From Ophiosphaerella korrae (taxonomy: Eukaryota > Ascomycota > Dothideomycetes > Pleosporales > Phaeosphaeriaceae), in the NCBI GenBank assembly GCA_028456385.1, contig JALNQF010000340.1, forward strand, positions 1 to 44,706: a DNA stretch of 44,706 nt, written 5' to 3'. This document shows, piece after piece, positions 23,295 to 36,718 of the stretch. The notes beneath the pieces are model-generated. The model was not told the origin of the DNA. It was given only the letters and a program-made list of their open reading frames with translations, and searched no databases. Position 1 is the first letter of the stretch. The number at the start of each line of letters is the position of its first letter. The position numbers and the translations under genes are program-made.

Positions 23295-23387
23295 ATAATC
23301 TATAATCTATAGTTACTAAGACTAGTAGATTATAGATTATCTTAATCTATAATCTATTAACGCTAAGAGTCTATAGATTATAGATTA
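23295..23387. repeat. Two adjacent hairpins in the LTR of copy F
   Basis: Perfect pair 1: ATAATCTATAATCTA at 23295-23309 against 23326-23340 (15 bp). Perfect pair 2: 23343-23356 against 23374-23387 (14 bp). All arms are variants of TAATCTATAATCTA. The same arrangement is in F's other LTR at about 36925-37020, and a weaker trace in copy A's LTR. The long-LTR subfamily has the 54-bp tandem repeat in this part instead. Confidence 0.85.
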
Positions 23388-23497
23388 GCCTAGGTATCCT
23401 AGTTATATATAGTCTCCTAATTAAGATTATTACTTTACTTATCTTATACTTTGTTAGTACCTAAGTTAGGACTAATTAGCTCTATTTTAATTCCTTC

Positions 23498-23502
23498 TAT
23501 TA
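23498..23502. repeat. Target-site duplication TATTA, left side of copy G
   Basis: Identical to 30531-30535, and joining the two sides restores a continuous LTR of copy F. Confidence 0.93.
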
Positions 23503-23944
23503 TGTAACAGGCCTCTTGTTGTTAACTATAGGTACCTATCTAGTAGGGGTTAGTAGATTACAAGGTAATAGTAAAAGCTTAGAGGTAATCTATAATAACT
23601 ATAAATAATAGAAGATATTTTATAACTATCTTGTATTAGCGTTCTATAGTTAAAGGATTGAATTACTAATACTATCTTAATAATACGCATTACTACTAAC
23701 TATATACTTATACTTCTTAGCTAGCTTTATACTTTATATTTACTAAGATCGCAAATTGTAAATTTATTACGTACACGAATTTATACTTCGTGTTTACTAA
23801 GATCGCAAATTACAAATTTATTATATATCTTTATTATAGTTAGCTTCTTAGTTAAGTTTATTACCTTATAGGTTGTATATGTTGTTATTCTCTATAGTAA
23901 GGCTAATTAGTTTAAATTAGCTTTCCCTTGTTACTACTATAATA
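23503..23944 (-). repeat. 3' LTR of copy G (442 bp)
   Basis: The plus strand starts TGTAACAGGCCTCTTGTTGT, so the element's own 3' end is CCTGTTACA, the least mutated version of that end in the window. It ends at 23944 with CTATAATA next to a pyrimidine-rich stretch (the polypurine tract on the other strand). Confidence 0.93.
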
Positions 23945-24600
23945 CTATTCTCTTCTTTAGGTAGGTTCTTATTTCTCTACCCTAGGCCTAAGGTTATTAG
24001 TCTAGTTTCTTTATTTATCTCTAGTTCTTTATTATTCTCTATATCTTTACGTTCTAATTATAATAAACTTCTTTTTATTACTTGTGTTACTTGTAATAGA
24101 GTTAAAATATTTTCTTACTCTTATTATACTTAGCTAAAACTTACGTACTTTATATCTTTAAAGGATAGTAAATACTATAACAAGTGTATTCTAGCTAATA
24201 TTTAATACAAGTGTACTCTATTTAGCGTTTCTCTTATAGAATATAAGTATTTAATTTCTATATAGTCTCTTCTTACTAAGTTATATAGGGCGAGCTATTA
24301 ACTAGGCTTAAGAGACACTATTATTATAGCTTGTAGTAGCTAAGGCTAAGCGTAAGCTAACTCTTTATAAGCTAGTAGATCTTTATTCTTGTATTAAGCG
24401 TCTTTATAAGATAAAGGCTTATAATAACGCTAAATTGTCTAAATAGTCTTGTACCTTAGAGGCTAAGATAGACCTCGAAGATATAGTTTAGGCTGCTCTA
24501 GCTCCTATCGTATTAGGCGTTCCTAACGCCTCTCTATCTAGTAGTAGTATTGTTAGTTTTCTTAATTTACTATAAGGCGCTCTAGAAGGTTTTGATTTTA
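23821..24600 (-). pseudogene. LTR-overlapping extension of copy G
   Basis: Continues pol in phase (RT Tyr codon at 26901, LTR codon at 23943). It passes a codon read as CAA where other copies have TAA, showing that this early stop is not original. Visible blocks: LERLxVNQENQ, YKDAQYKNKDLLAYKELAYA, YLYSIRETLNRV, QEQENILTLLQ, ENNKELEINKETRLITLG. Codon 41 of the LTR is TAA, antisense of 23821-23823. The best copy for reading the segment. Function unknown; high Q, L, K and E suggests coiled coil. Confidence 0.65.
23945..23960 (-). promoter_or_regulatory. Polypurine tract of copy G
   Basis: The plus strand CTATTCTCTTCTTTAG is AAAGAAGAGAATAG on the element strand, ending next to the 3' LTR. Confidence 0.65.
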
Positions 24601-27600
24601 GAAGTCCTTTAGTTTCTTAGGGTAGTTAAAGTTATCTTCTAGTTCCTATATTTCTTCTTATACTTATCCTTTCTTATCTATACTTATTTATTCTACTAGG
24701 TAGTAGTTCCTACTATTATAGAACTAGTATTATAGGATTTCTTTAACTTCCTATTCTTTTTGTTCTTTATACGTGTCTACTTTGTATACTAGTAGTTCTA
24801 CGTTTTATAGTACTTGTTCTAGTAGGGCTACGTAGAATATTAAGTATATCCTTATCTTATTTAGTAGCTTTAATTTGTATATAACTAGTGTAACTTCTTT
24901 CTTGATTTTATATAGTCCTATCTTAACATAGTCTAATTTTAAACTAGGTTATTTACTTTTAATATTCTTTTATACTAACTATACTTTTTCTCCCTCTCTA
25001 AATTAGGGTCCTTCTTTATACTTCTTATTATAGTACTTCGCTATTTAATTATATAGGAATTCTATATCCTATCTTAATTAGTTATATATATCTCTAAGTC
25101 TATTAGTAAAGTTTTCTCTTCTTAGAGACTAAGATATCTAATTTCTTAGTATCTAGTATACGTTAGGTTTAAATCTATAGTTTGCAAAGAAAGGTAATAC
25201 TCCTATTACTATATTCTTTACGCTGTTGTATACTAATTATGCTATAGGTAGTAGCTATACTTAATTATTCTAGTTATAGTTAAGGTAGTATCTTAGGTAT
25301 TATTCTACTATCTAATTTATTTGTTCTAACTATCTATCTATTTGTAGATAATATGCTGTAGACATCGCGTGTTGTATTCCTAATTGCGCTATTATCGTTC
25401 CCTATAGTTTTAATATAAATCGTACATCTCTATCTATAATAATCTTATCTAGTAGTCTATATTAACTAATTATAGTTCCTAGAACCTAGTATATAGTAAC
25501 TTCTATCCTACTTTTTTCTTTATATAGTCTAAAGTATATATACTTTATAAGTTTATCTACTATTATTAAGATTCTATTATATTTAACTCTTAATATTAGA
25601 TCTTTAGACTTAAGTAACTTTGTAATAAAGTCTATTGTAATAACTCCTTATAGTTGTTCTAGTACTTCTACTAGTTATAGTATTCTATATAGTATATATC
25701 TATTATATTTATTTTTTTAATATTCTATATAGTCTTATAGTACCTCTATTACTAGTTATTTTGCTTTTAGAATATAGTAATCTTGTAGTAGTCTATTTAA
25801 TATTTTCTTAATACCTTAGTAACTATATACTAGTAATTTATAGAATTATTGTATAAATTCCTTTTGAATTTTTCTTAGAATATATATTCTTCTATATACT
25901 TATGTAAATCTATCTTAGGTTTTAAGTTTCTCTATTTCTTTAGATACTTTTTGTATTATTTTCTAAATCTATTTATCTAGCTTGCTACTCTTTCTCTTAA
26001 GTATTATAGCTATCTTAGGTATGTTTAAAACTAAATATCTTTCTTTATTCTTAACTAGAACTATACTAGTTATATTTACTTCTTCTTATAAGTCTAGTCT
26101 TCTACTAAGGGCGTCTATAAATTAGTTATCTTTCTCTTTTATATATATTATTTCTATATTAAATATTAATAAGTATTCTTACTATCTTATATAGTATTAT
26201 AATAGTTCTTTATTTATTATAAATCTTATAAGATTCTTATAGTCTATATAGACCTTTATTTAGTATTTTACTCTTTATAAATATACTCTCTATTATTTAA
26301 ATACTTTGTAGATTACTAGTATCTCCTTGTTATAGATTAAGTAGTTAAGTTCTACTATTTTTATCTTTTTAGAGAAGTATTTAACTAAGTATTCCTTTTT
26401 AGTCTCTAAGTCTTCTTATATTAGTGCTATTCTATAGACTAAATTTAATATATCTATTTTTACTATCGCGAGTAGTTCTAGGTTATATATTCTAATAACT
26501 AGGTTTTCTATAAACTTCTTTTTTATTCTCTTAAATACCTTATTATATTCCTTTATCTATTTAAATAGTGTATCTTTTTTTATAAGTCTTATAATTAGCT
26601 CTATATCTTTAGAGTATCTTACTATTAACTTTCTATAAAAGTTAGCTAGCCTATAAAATTATTATACCTCTTTTAGGTTCTTTAGTGTTAGCTATTTGTT
26701 AATTAAGTTAATCTTTTCTAGGTTAATCTTAATTTTTCCTAGTTTAATAATAAATCTAAGGAAATCTATTTCTTTTGTATAGAACTCGCATTTTCTTATC
26801 TTAAGAAATATTTTAGCTTCTACTAGTTTCTTTAGCACTTTATATATATGTTGTATATATTCTTCTTCTATTTCTAAGAATATAAGGATATTGTCTAAGT
26901 ACGCAAATATAAATATATCTAAGTATTCTCTTAGTACTATATTAATTCTCTCCTAGAATACTACTAGTGCGTTTATTAAACTAAATAGTATAACTAAGTA
27001 TTTATATAGTTTATATTATGTTCTAAACGCTATTTTCTACTTATCTCCTTTCTTAATTCTAATCTAGTAGTATACGTTTTATATATCTAGTTTTGTAAAG
27101 ATCTTTACTCTTTATAGCCTATCTTGTATTTTATCTATTTATAGTAGTAGGTATTAGTTCTTGTTTATAATTGCGTTAGTTTTTCTAAAATCTACGTAGG
27201 GTCTTTTATTACTTATCCCTTTTTTATCTATAAATATTAATCTATATACTACTAAGGATTTAGATTCTCTTATCTATCCTTTCTTTATTATATTTTGTAT
27301 AAATAATTATTTAATCTTAGATTCTTTTTCTATTTTTTAGTAGACTAGACTCTATCTTATATTCTTTTCTTCTTCTAGTTCTATTACTAAGTCCTATAGT
27401 TAGTATTCTAGAAGGTAATCTTCTAGTTCTATAAGCTACTTTTCCTATTTCTTATATTCTTCTAGGAATTCTCCTTTATAGGTACTTATGTTAGCTTTTA
27501 GTATGTCTATTTTATTATAACTAATTTTTCCTATTCTCTAATTAATATATAGGTTAGTTATCTATAACTATAGTATACCTAATATTATATCTTATTTATT

Positions 27601-28270
27601 ATTAATTGTCGTTATATCTATAACTATGTTCTAGATTTCTAGTCTTTCTAACCTTAGTGTTAAAGGTACTATCTCGAACTATATTAGTTCCTAGAATAGT
27701 TTTCCTTTAATTATACTTAGTTATCTAGGGTATTTCTTTATTATATACTTTATTCTCTATATTTCTATAAACTTCTTTAATATAAAGTTTCTTGTAGCTC
27801 TACTATTAATTATTAATCGTACTTTCTTTCTTTAGTATATACTTGTTTTTGTAATATATAAGCCTCTTATACCTTCTAGCCTTTCTTACTTTAGTAATTT
27901 ATTAAATTGTCTATTTTTCTAAAGCTATAGGCCTACTTTAAGTTTATATTCTTTGTGTTTTAGATACTTATTATATATATATTTGTACTATAGTTCTCCT
28001 TAGACGCATTTCTTAGATAATTTTAGGCTAGGTCTTACTACTATATATCTATCTTCTAGGATTATTTCCTATCCTTAGATATCTTCTACCCTAATTGCTC
28101 TCGTATAGTTATAGCCTCTTCTCCTTATAGGCTATACGTTATTATTTGCTTTAGGGTTTCTATATATAGTATAATTCTTGTCTAGGTATAATATCTATAA
28201 TACTTTAAAATATACTAGATATCTTAGATCTATTATTTTATTATCCCCTTCCTAGTACTTATCTTTTCTA
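24600..28270 (-). pseudogene. pol remnant of copy G
   Basis: Protease NSRA with the Asn codon starting at 27807. RT YLDN at 26890-26901, preceded by FAYLDNILIF-like context. RNase H about 26480-26080. Integrase H2C2 region about 25870-25700, and a core with IIIDRDVRFI around 25415-25440. A GPY/F-like region follows, then a chromodomain at about 24635-24755 (EVKEILxYxFYNRRNYYLV-like). Stops are TAA/TAG. Same spacing as copies A and C. Confidence 0.92.
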
Positions 28271-30036
28271 GGTGTATCTATTATTAGGATATAGTATACT
28301 ACTAGTACTCTTAGTATATAGGCTTTATTAATCTATTACGTTCTTCTAGTAAGGTACTACTATTCTTTTTATATAGGTATTCTTCCTACTATAACTATAT
28401 ATTACTTTATCTATTCTTAAAATAGTATAAACTTTATTTCTTTAAGATTACGTTCTTTCTAGTCTTTATACGCTTCTTCTATACTTATAACTATTAAGTA
28501 TGTTTAAACGAACTTCTATTTTTTATTTTGTTCCTTTATATCTAATATTATATAGCTATTATAGCTATATATTATTAGCTAAGTATACTCTATATCTCTT
28601 ATACTAACTTATCTCTTACTTTCTTATAGTCTTTTAGAGAAAGCTATAGTAGTCTCTTTATCTAGTACTAGTCCTTTAGCCTAGATTAATAGTACTAGGG
28701 GCTCTTCCCCTTCTAAGTCTTCTATTAGTAAGTCTATTACTTAGGCTATTTCTTCTAGCTAAGCTTTTATTCTTTCTTTTGTTGGTACTACTCTTTATCT
28801 CTATTATAAGAAGTATCCTACTCCTTACTTACTAGAAAGATATATATAGTAGTTGTCTTTATAATAAAAGGTCTAATAGAGTATTACGTATTATATTTCT
28901 TTACTCTTAGCTACCTTCTCTTAAGGTTTAGCCTGTGCTTATAGTACTTCCTTCTTCTTCTTAGTTGTTTTTAACTAAGTTTCTTTCTTTAGGTCTTTAC
29001 TCTTATAGTCTTTTATAAAGTATCCTAGTTTTCTATATTTATAATATACTATATCCTATTTCTTCTTTAATTAGTAGTCTTTTGCGTATTAGCCCTTTTT
29101 ACTATAGTTAAAGTACGTAAAGTCTTTACTCTTCTTCTTCTTTCTATCTTTATTAGTATTAAGGATTATAAGGTCTCTAGTATCCTAATTTCTATTTTAG
29201 GTGCTATACTTGTTCTTCTTCTATTCCTAAAGGTTATTGTTAATTTGTATTACCTATTACTTTAGGGCTTCTAGTGTCCTTAGTTTCTCTATATAGATTA
29301 TTTTATATTAAATCTTAGAGTTTAGTCTTTATTTAAATCGTGATATTAATATAGACTTGTTCTATTCTATATTTTAAGATAGTTATTTAAATTATAATAT
29401 ATACTTTAGAACACTCTAATTCTATATAAGCTTCTCTAGTTGTTTTTTAGCTTGTTAAGTAATATCTATGTCCTTAAATACTACTCTTATTTGTTTAGTA
29501 AAGTATTTATAACTTCTAAAGATAGCTCTAGTTTTATCTTTTTATATTATTAGAGAGTGTATCGTGTAATCTATCTAGTAAGGCTTATACTATCTTATTG
29601 CGTCTTCTTTAAGATGTAGTCTAATGTATATTACCTTCTTTTCTTCTATATCGAAGTATAGTACTTGTACATCTATCTAGAGTTGTACTAATATAATAAA
29701 GGGTCTTAGTTTTTCTCTTGTTCTATTAAACTTCTTAAGTATAGGTATCTTTAGTAGTTTCTTTGTCGCGCTTATCTCTAGGCGTTACGTAATTAGTTCT
29801 ATCTAGTTTTATCCTTTAATAATAGCTTTAATTTATACTTTATTCTATTTTATATAATCTTATAGTTCTTTATTCTATATTTCTAAGGCGTTAATTACTA
29901 TCTTTATATCTTCTTTTTTAGAGATTAAGTCGTTTATATAGTTCTTAACGTCTCTCTATACTATATTATTTAACTTATAACTACTTAGAAGTGCTTTACC
30001 TCCTTTTTTAGTTAAACTTTCTACTATCGTGTTAGC
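28270..30036 (-). pseudogene. gag remnant of copy G
   Basis: The followable start is LANTIVESLTKKGGKALLSS at 30040-29980; the frame is open back to the LTR if RIP-type stops are ignored, and no ATG is visible. The capsid-like region matches copy C. Knuckle 1 around 29080-29122 reads YFNYSKKGQYAKDY, where the expected His position is Gln, unlike copy C. Knuckle 2 follows at about 29010-29055. Lysine-rich tract at about 28940-28963. RIP-type stops only. Confidence 0.85.
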
Positions 30037-30088
30037 TAAACCGCGCGCTACTTACGCTTTGCTTCTTGTAATAACTAAATTAGTAAAG

Positions 30089-30530
30089 TATAATAGGCCT
30101 CCTATCGTTAACTATAGGTACCTATCTAGTAGGGGTTAGTAGATTATAAGGTAATAGTAAAAGCTTAGGGGTAATCTATAATAACTATAAACAATAGAAG
30201 ATATTTTACAACTATCTTGTATTAGTATTCTATAGTTAAAGGATTGAATTGCTAATACTATCTTAATAATACGTATTACTACTAACTATATACCTATACT
30301 TCTTAGCTAGCTTTATGCTTCGTGTTTGCTAAAATCGCGAATCGCGAATTTATTACGTGTATAAATTCGTGCTTTGTATTTACTAAGATCGCGAATTACA
30401 AATTTATTACGTGTCTCTATTGTAGTTAGCTTCCTAGTTAAGTTCGTTGCCCTACAGGTCGTATGTGTTGTTATTATCTATAGTAGGGCTAATTGGTTTA
30501 AATTAGCTTTCCCTTGTTACTACTATAACA
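30089..30530 (-). repeat. 5' LTR of copy G (442 bp), least mutated LTR interior
   Basis: Retains GCTTCGTGTTTGCT, ATCGCGAATCGCGAATT and GTCGTATGTGTTGTTATT in its outer half, where the 3' LTR has mostly TA. Contains the 54-bp tandem pair at about 30310-30415. In this copy the LTR-overlapping frame still meets two consecutive TAA codons at codon 41. Confidence 0.93.
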
Positions 30531-30535
30531 TATTA
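30531..30535. repeat. Target-site duplication TATTA, right side of copy G
   Basis: Matches 23498-23502. Confidence 0.93.
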
Positions 30536-30546
30536 TACCTATAATA
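30536..30546 (-). repeat. Inner end of copy F's 3' LTR
   Basis: TACCTATAATA completes the F LTR after G is removed, giving 426 bp in total, equal to F's 5' LTR. Confidence 0.85.
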
Positions 30547-33500
30547 CTATCTCTTTTTATAAGTAAGTCTTAGTTTACCTATTCTAGAGCTAGAGTTATT
30601 AGTCTAGTTTCTTTATTAATATAGAGTTCTTTATCTTCCTTTATAACTATTTTATCTATATATTATTACTATCTCTTTACTAATTGCGTATTACGTAATA
30701 GTATTAAAATATTTCTTTACTCTTGTTATACTTCTCTTAAGTTAAACCTTAAGTCTTTTCTTTATATTATTTCTATAAATAATAGTAAAGCTTATAAAGT
30801 ATATATTTATATAAATATACGTAGCTCTTATAATATATCTAGTATTTTTCTTTCTAAGTATAAGTTTATTATACTTATTTTTACATCTAGGCTTAATAAT
30901 AATAAGGAAAGCTATTAACTAGACTTAAGAGAAATTACTATTTTAAATTATAGAAGCTAAAGCTAAGTATAAGTATATCTAGGAGCTTACGTAAAGTAAG
31001 CTAGTAGAGAATTAAGCTTATTTCTCTTATTTTTATAAGATAAAGGCTTTAAATAATAAGAAATTAGCTAAGTAGTTAGTAGCTCTAGAAGCTAAGCTAG
31101 ACTTAGATAAAGTATTTAATATTACTATAGTAAGTCCTACGCTAGACGTTTTTATTATCTCTCTATCTATTATTAGTAATATTAGTTTTCTTAGTTTACT
31201 ACTAAGCGTTCTAGAAGGTTTTAATTTTAGAACTCCTCTAATTTCTTAAAGTAATTAAGATTATTTTCTAGTTCCTATATTTTCTCTTATAGTTATCCTT
31301 TTTTATCTATACCTATCTATTCTACTAGGTAGTAGTTTCTTCTATTATAGAACTAGTACTATAAGATTTTCTTAACTTCTTATTCTTCTTATTCTCTTTA
31401 TATATCTACTTTATACACTAGTAGTTTTACGTTCTATAGTACTTGTTCTAGTAAGACTATATAAAATATTAGGTATATCTTTATCTTATTTAGTAGCTTT
31501 AATCTAAATATAACTAGTATAACTTCTTTCTTAATTTTATATAGTCTTATCTTAACGTAGTCTAATTTTAAACTTAAGTATTTACTCTTAATATTCTTTT
31601 ATACTAACTATACTTTTTCTCTTTTTTTAAATTAAGGTTCTTCTTTATACTTCTTATTATAGTACTTTATTATTTAATTATATAGGAATTCTATATCTTG
31701 TCTTTATTAATTATATATATCTTTAAGTCTATTAGTAAAGTTTTCTCCTCTTAAAGACTAAGATATCTATTCTCTTAGTATTTAGTATATATTAGGCTTA
31801 AATCTATAGTTTATAAAAAAAAGTAATACTTTTATTACTATATTCTTTACGCTATTGTATACTAGCTATACTATAGGTAATAACTATACCTAGTTGTTCT
31901 AGTTATAGTTAAGGTAGTATCTTAAGTATTATTCTACTATCTAATTTATTTGTTCTAACTATCTATCTATTTATAGGTAGTATACTATAGATATTATATA
32001 CTATATTCTTAATTACGCTATTATTATTCCTTATAGTTTTAATATAAATTATATATCTCTATCTATAATAATCTTGTCTAGTAGTCTATATAAACTAATT
32101 ATAGTTCCTAGAACCTAGTATATAGTAACCTCTATCCTACTTTTCTCTTTATATAGTCTAAAGTATATATACTTTATAAGTTTATCTACTATTATTAAGA
32201 TTCTATTATACTTAACTCCTAATATTAAGTCTTTAGACTTTAGTAACTTCGTAATAAAGTCTATTATAATAACTCTCTATAGTTATTCTAGTACTTCTAC
32301 TAGTTATAGTATTCTATATAGTGCGTATTTATTATATTTATTCTTATAGTACTCTATATAGTCTTATAATACTTCTATTACTAATTATCTTACTTTTAGA
32401 ATATAATAGTTTCTTAGTAGTCTATCTAATATTTTATTAATTTCTTAGTAACTATATACTAGTAATTTATAGAATTATTATATAAATTCTCTTTAGATCT
32501 TACTTAGAATATATATTCTTCTATAAGCTTGTGTAAATCTTTTATAAGCTTTTAGTTTTTCTATTTCTTTAGATACTTTTTACGTTATTTTCTAAATCTA
32601 TTTATTTAGCTTGCTACTTGTTCTTTTAAGTATTATAGCTATCTTAGGTATATTTAAAACTAAGTATCCTTCTTTATTCTTAACTAGAACTATACTAGTA
32701 GTACTTACTTCTTCTTATAGGTCTAGTCTTCTACTAAGAGTATCTATAAATTAGTTATCTTTCTCTTTTATATATATAATTTCTATATTAAATATTAATA
32801 GGAATTCCTACTATCTTATATAGCGTTATAATAGTTCTTTATTTATTATAAATCTTATAAGATCTTATAATCTATATAAACCTTTATCTAATACTTTACT
32901 CTTTGTAGATATACTCTCTATTGTTTAAATACTTTATAGATTACTAGTATTTCTTTGTTATAGATTAAGTAATTAAGCTCTACTATCTTTATCTTTTTAG
33001 AGAAGTATTTAACTAAGTATTTCTTTTTAGTCTCTAGGTCCTCCTATATTAGTACTATTCTATAGACTAAGTTAGATATATCTATCTTTACTATTACTAG
33101 TAGGTCTAGGTTATATATTCTAATAACTAGGTTCTCTATAAACTTCTTTTTAATTCTATTAAATACCTTATTATATTCTTTTATCTATTTAAATAGCGTA
33201 TCTTTCTTTATAAGTCTTGTTATTAGCTCTATATCTTTAGAGTATTTTACTATTAACTTTCTATAAAAGTTAGCTAGCCTATAAAATTATTGTACTTCTT
33301 TTAGGTTTCTTAGTATAGGCTATTTGTTAATTAATTTAATCTTTTCTAGATTAATCTTAATCTTTCCTAGTTCTATAATAAATCTTAGGAAGTCTATTTT
33401 CTTTATATAGAATTTGTATTTTCTTATTTTAAGAAATAGTTTATTTTCTACTAGTTTCTCTAGTACTTTGTATATATACTATATATGTTATTTCTCTATT

Positions 33501-34880
33501 TCTAAGAATATAAGGATATTGTCTAGGTATATAAATATAAATACGTCTAGGTACTCTCTTAGTACTATATTAATTCTCTCCTAGAATACTACTAGTACGT
33601 TTATTAAACTAAATAGTATAACTAGGTATTTATATAGTCTATATTGTATTCTAAATACTATTTTCTACTTATTTCTTTCTTTAATTCTAATCTAGTAGTA
33701 AGCGTTTTAGATATCTAGTTTTATAAAGATTTTAGCTCTTTATAGTCTATTTTGAATTCTATTAATCTATAGTAGTAGGTATTAATTCTTGTTTATAATT
33801 GCGTTAGTTTTCTTAAAATCTATATAGGGTCTTTTGTTATTTATCTCCTTTTTATCTATAAATATTAGTTTATATACTATAGAGGATTTAGATTCTCTTA
33901 TTTATTTTTTCTTTATTACATTTTAAATAAACGTTTATTTTATTTTTAACTCTTCTTCTATTTTCTAGTAGACTAAGCTCTATCTTATGTTCTTTCTTTC
34001 TTTAGTTTCTATTACTAAGTCTTATAGTTAATATTCTAGATAGTAGTCTTTTAGCTTAATAAGCTATTTCTCTTATTTCTTATATTCTTCTAGAAATTCT
34101 CTTTTGTGTGTACTTATATTAGCTCTTAATATATCTTATCTAGAGTAGTTAATTTCTCTTATTCTCTAATTAATTCTTAGGTTAGTTATCTATAACTATA
34201 GTATACCTAGTATTATATCTTACTTGTTATTAATTATTGTTATATCTATAACTATATTCTTAATTTCTAATCCTTCTAGTTTTAGTATTAAAAGTTCTAT
34301 CTTAAATTGTATAGGTTCCTAGAATAGTTTTCTTTTAATTATACTTAATTATTAAGAGTATTTCTTTATTATATACTTTATTCCCTATATTTCTATAAAC
34401 TTCTTTAATATAAAGTTTCTTGTAGCTCTACTATTAATTATTAATTATACTTTCTTTCTTTAGTATATACATATTTTTATAATATATAGGCCTCCTATAC
34501 CTTTTAGCTATTTTTACTTAGGTAGCTTAGTAAATTATCTATCTTTCTAAAGCTATAGGCTTACTTTAAGTTTATATTCTTTATATTTTAAATATTTATT
34601 ATACGTATATTTATACTATAGTCTTCCTTAGACGTATTTCTTAGATAGTTTTAGGCTAGGTTTTACTACTACGTATCTATCTTCTAAGATTATTTCTTAT
34701 CTTTAGATATCTTCTACTATAATTACTCTTATATAGTTATAGCCTCTTCTTCTTATAAGCTATATATTGTTATTTACTTTAAGGTTCCTATATATAATAT
34801 AATTCTTATCTAGGTATAATATCTATAATACTTTAAAGTATACTAGATACTTTAGATCTATTATCTTGTTATCCTCTTCC
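30547..34880 (-). pseudogene. pol and extension remnant of copy F
   Basis: From the right: protease about 34430, RT YLDN at 33518-33529, RNase H about 33110-32730, integrase H2C2 and core about 32500-32000, chromodomain about 31280-31395, formal stop antisense to 31221-31223. The extension region 30547-31220 is recognisable, but out of phase with RT, so an indel lies between. Extension blocks resemble copy A in part. RIP-type stops throughout. Confidence 0.87.
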
Positions 34881-36666
34881 TAGTATTTACTTTTACTAGG
34901 TGTATCTATTATTAGGATATAGTACACTACTAGTACTCTTAGTATATAGGCTTTGTTAATCTATTACGTCTTTTTTATAAGGTATTACTATTCTTTTTGT
35001 ATAGGTATTCTTCCTACTACAACTATATATTACTTTATCTATTCTTAAAATAGTATAAACTTTATTTCTTTAGGATTACGTTCTTTCTAGTCTTTATACG
35101 CTTCTTCTATACTTATAACTATTAAGTATATCTAAATAAACTTCTATTCTTTATTTTATTCCTCTATATCTATTATTATTTAGCTATTATAGCTATATAT
35201 TATTAGCTAGGCGTACTTTATACTTTTTATACTAACTTATCTCTTACTTTTTTATAGTCTTTTAGAAGTAGTTATAGTAGTCTCTTTATCTAGTACTAGT
35301 CTTTTAGCTAAGATTAATAGTACTAAGGGCTCTTCCCTTTCTAAATCTTCTATTAGTAAGTCTATTACTTAAGCTATTTTTTCTAGCTAAGCTTTTATTC
35401 TTTCCTTTATTATAGCTACTCTATATCTCTATTTCTATAAAAACTATACTACTCTCTACTTACTAAAAAGATATATATAGTAGTTATTATTATAATAAAA
35501 GGTCTAGTAGAGTATTATATATTATACTTCTTTACTCCTAGCTACTTTCTCTTAAGGTTTAGCTTATACTTATTGTGCTTCTTTCTTCTTTTTAGTTATT
35601 TTTAACTAAGTTTCTTTCTTTAGGTCTTTACTTTTATAGTCTTTTATAAAGTATCTTAGTTTTCTATATTTATAATATACTATATCCTTTTTTTTTTATA
35701 ATTAGTAGTTCTTTACGTAGTAGCCTAGCTTACTATAATTAAAGTACGTAAAGTCTTTATTTTTCTTCTTCTTTCTATCCTTATTAGTATTAAAGATTAT
35801 AGGGTCTCCTTTATTATAGTTCTAGGTATAACCTCTATATTTATTCTTCTTCTATTCTCGAAGATTATTATTAATTTATATTACTTATTACTTTAGAGCT
35901 TTTAGTGTTCTTAGTTTCTCTATATATATTATCTTATATTAGATTTTAGAGTTTAGTCTTTATTTAAATTATAATATTAAAGCTAACTTATTCTATTCTA
36001 TATTTTATAATAGTTATTTAAATTATAATATATACTTAGGAATACTCTAGTTCTATATAAGCTTCTCTAGTTACTCCTTAGCTTATTAGGTAACGTCTAT
36101 ATCTCTAAACGCTACTCTTATTTGTTTAGTAAAGTATTTATAACTTCTAAAGATAGCTCTAGTTTTATCCTTTTAGGTTATTAGAAAATATATTATATAA
36201 TCTATCTAGTAAGGTTAATACTATCTTATTACGTCTTCTTTAAGGTATAGTCTAATATATATTACTTTCTTTTCTTCTATATCAAAGTATAGTACTTATA
36301 TATTTATCTAGAGTTATACTAATATAATAAAAGGTTTTAGTTTTCCTTTTCTCTATTAAACTTCTTAAGGATAGGTATCTTAGGTATTTTCTTTATCGTA
36401 CTTATCTCTAGTCTTTAAGTAATTAATTTTATTTAGTTCTATTCTTAGATAATAGCTTTAATCTATACTTTATTTTACTTTACGTAGTCTTAAAGCTCTT
36501 TATTCTATATTTCTAGAGTATTAATTACTATTTTTATATCTTCCTTATTATTAATTAGTTAGTTAAGACAACCTTTAATTGTTTCCTATATAGTGCTATC
36601 TAATTTAGGGCTACTTCTAGGGGCTTTACCTAATTATTTAGTTAAACTTTCTACTATTATATTAGC
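34880..36666 (-). pseudogene. gag remnant of copy F
   Basis: The followable start is the ARSLANIIVESLTK-like segment antisense to 36640-36690. Knuckle region about 35640-35760, lysine-rich tract about 35580-35610. The distance from the gag motif to RT is 3,137 bases against 3,135 in C and G, so a small indel has broken the frame. A 60-codon stretch open on the plus strand at 36593-36775 is only the antisense of this gag start and the LTR edge. Confidence 0.83.
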
Positions 36667-36718
36667 TAGACTACGCGCTACTTACGCTTTACTTCTTATA
36701 ATAACTAAATTAGTAAGG

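Larger units (their letters stand above)
23088..23502 (-). repeat. 3' LTR of copy F, larger piece
   Basis: The plus-strand start TATAATAAGCTACCTATTAT is the mutated complement of the family 3' end. It is cut at 23502 by G. The remaining 11 bases are at 30536-30546, after the duplicated TATTA. The likely stop of the LTR-overlapping frame is the TAG complementary to 23390-23392. Confidence 0.9.
23503..30530 (-). mobile_element. Full-length family 1 chromovirus, copy G (7,028 bp)
   Basis: Two 442-bp LTRs, with the true ends TGTAACAGG at 23503 and ACTATAACA at 30522-30530 on the plus strand, and TATTA duplicated. Gag, RT and the LTR codon are in one frame; gag motif to RT is 3,135 bases, as in copy C. 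One of the least mutated copies and therefore useful for telling original CAA/CAG codons from true stops. Confidence 0.96.
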
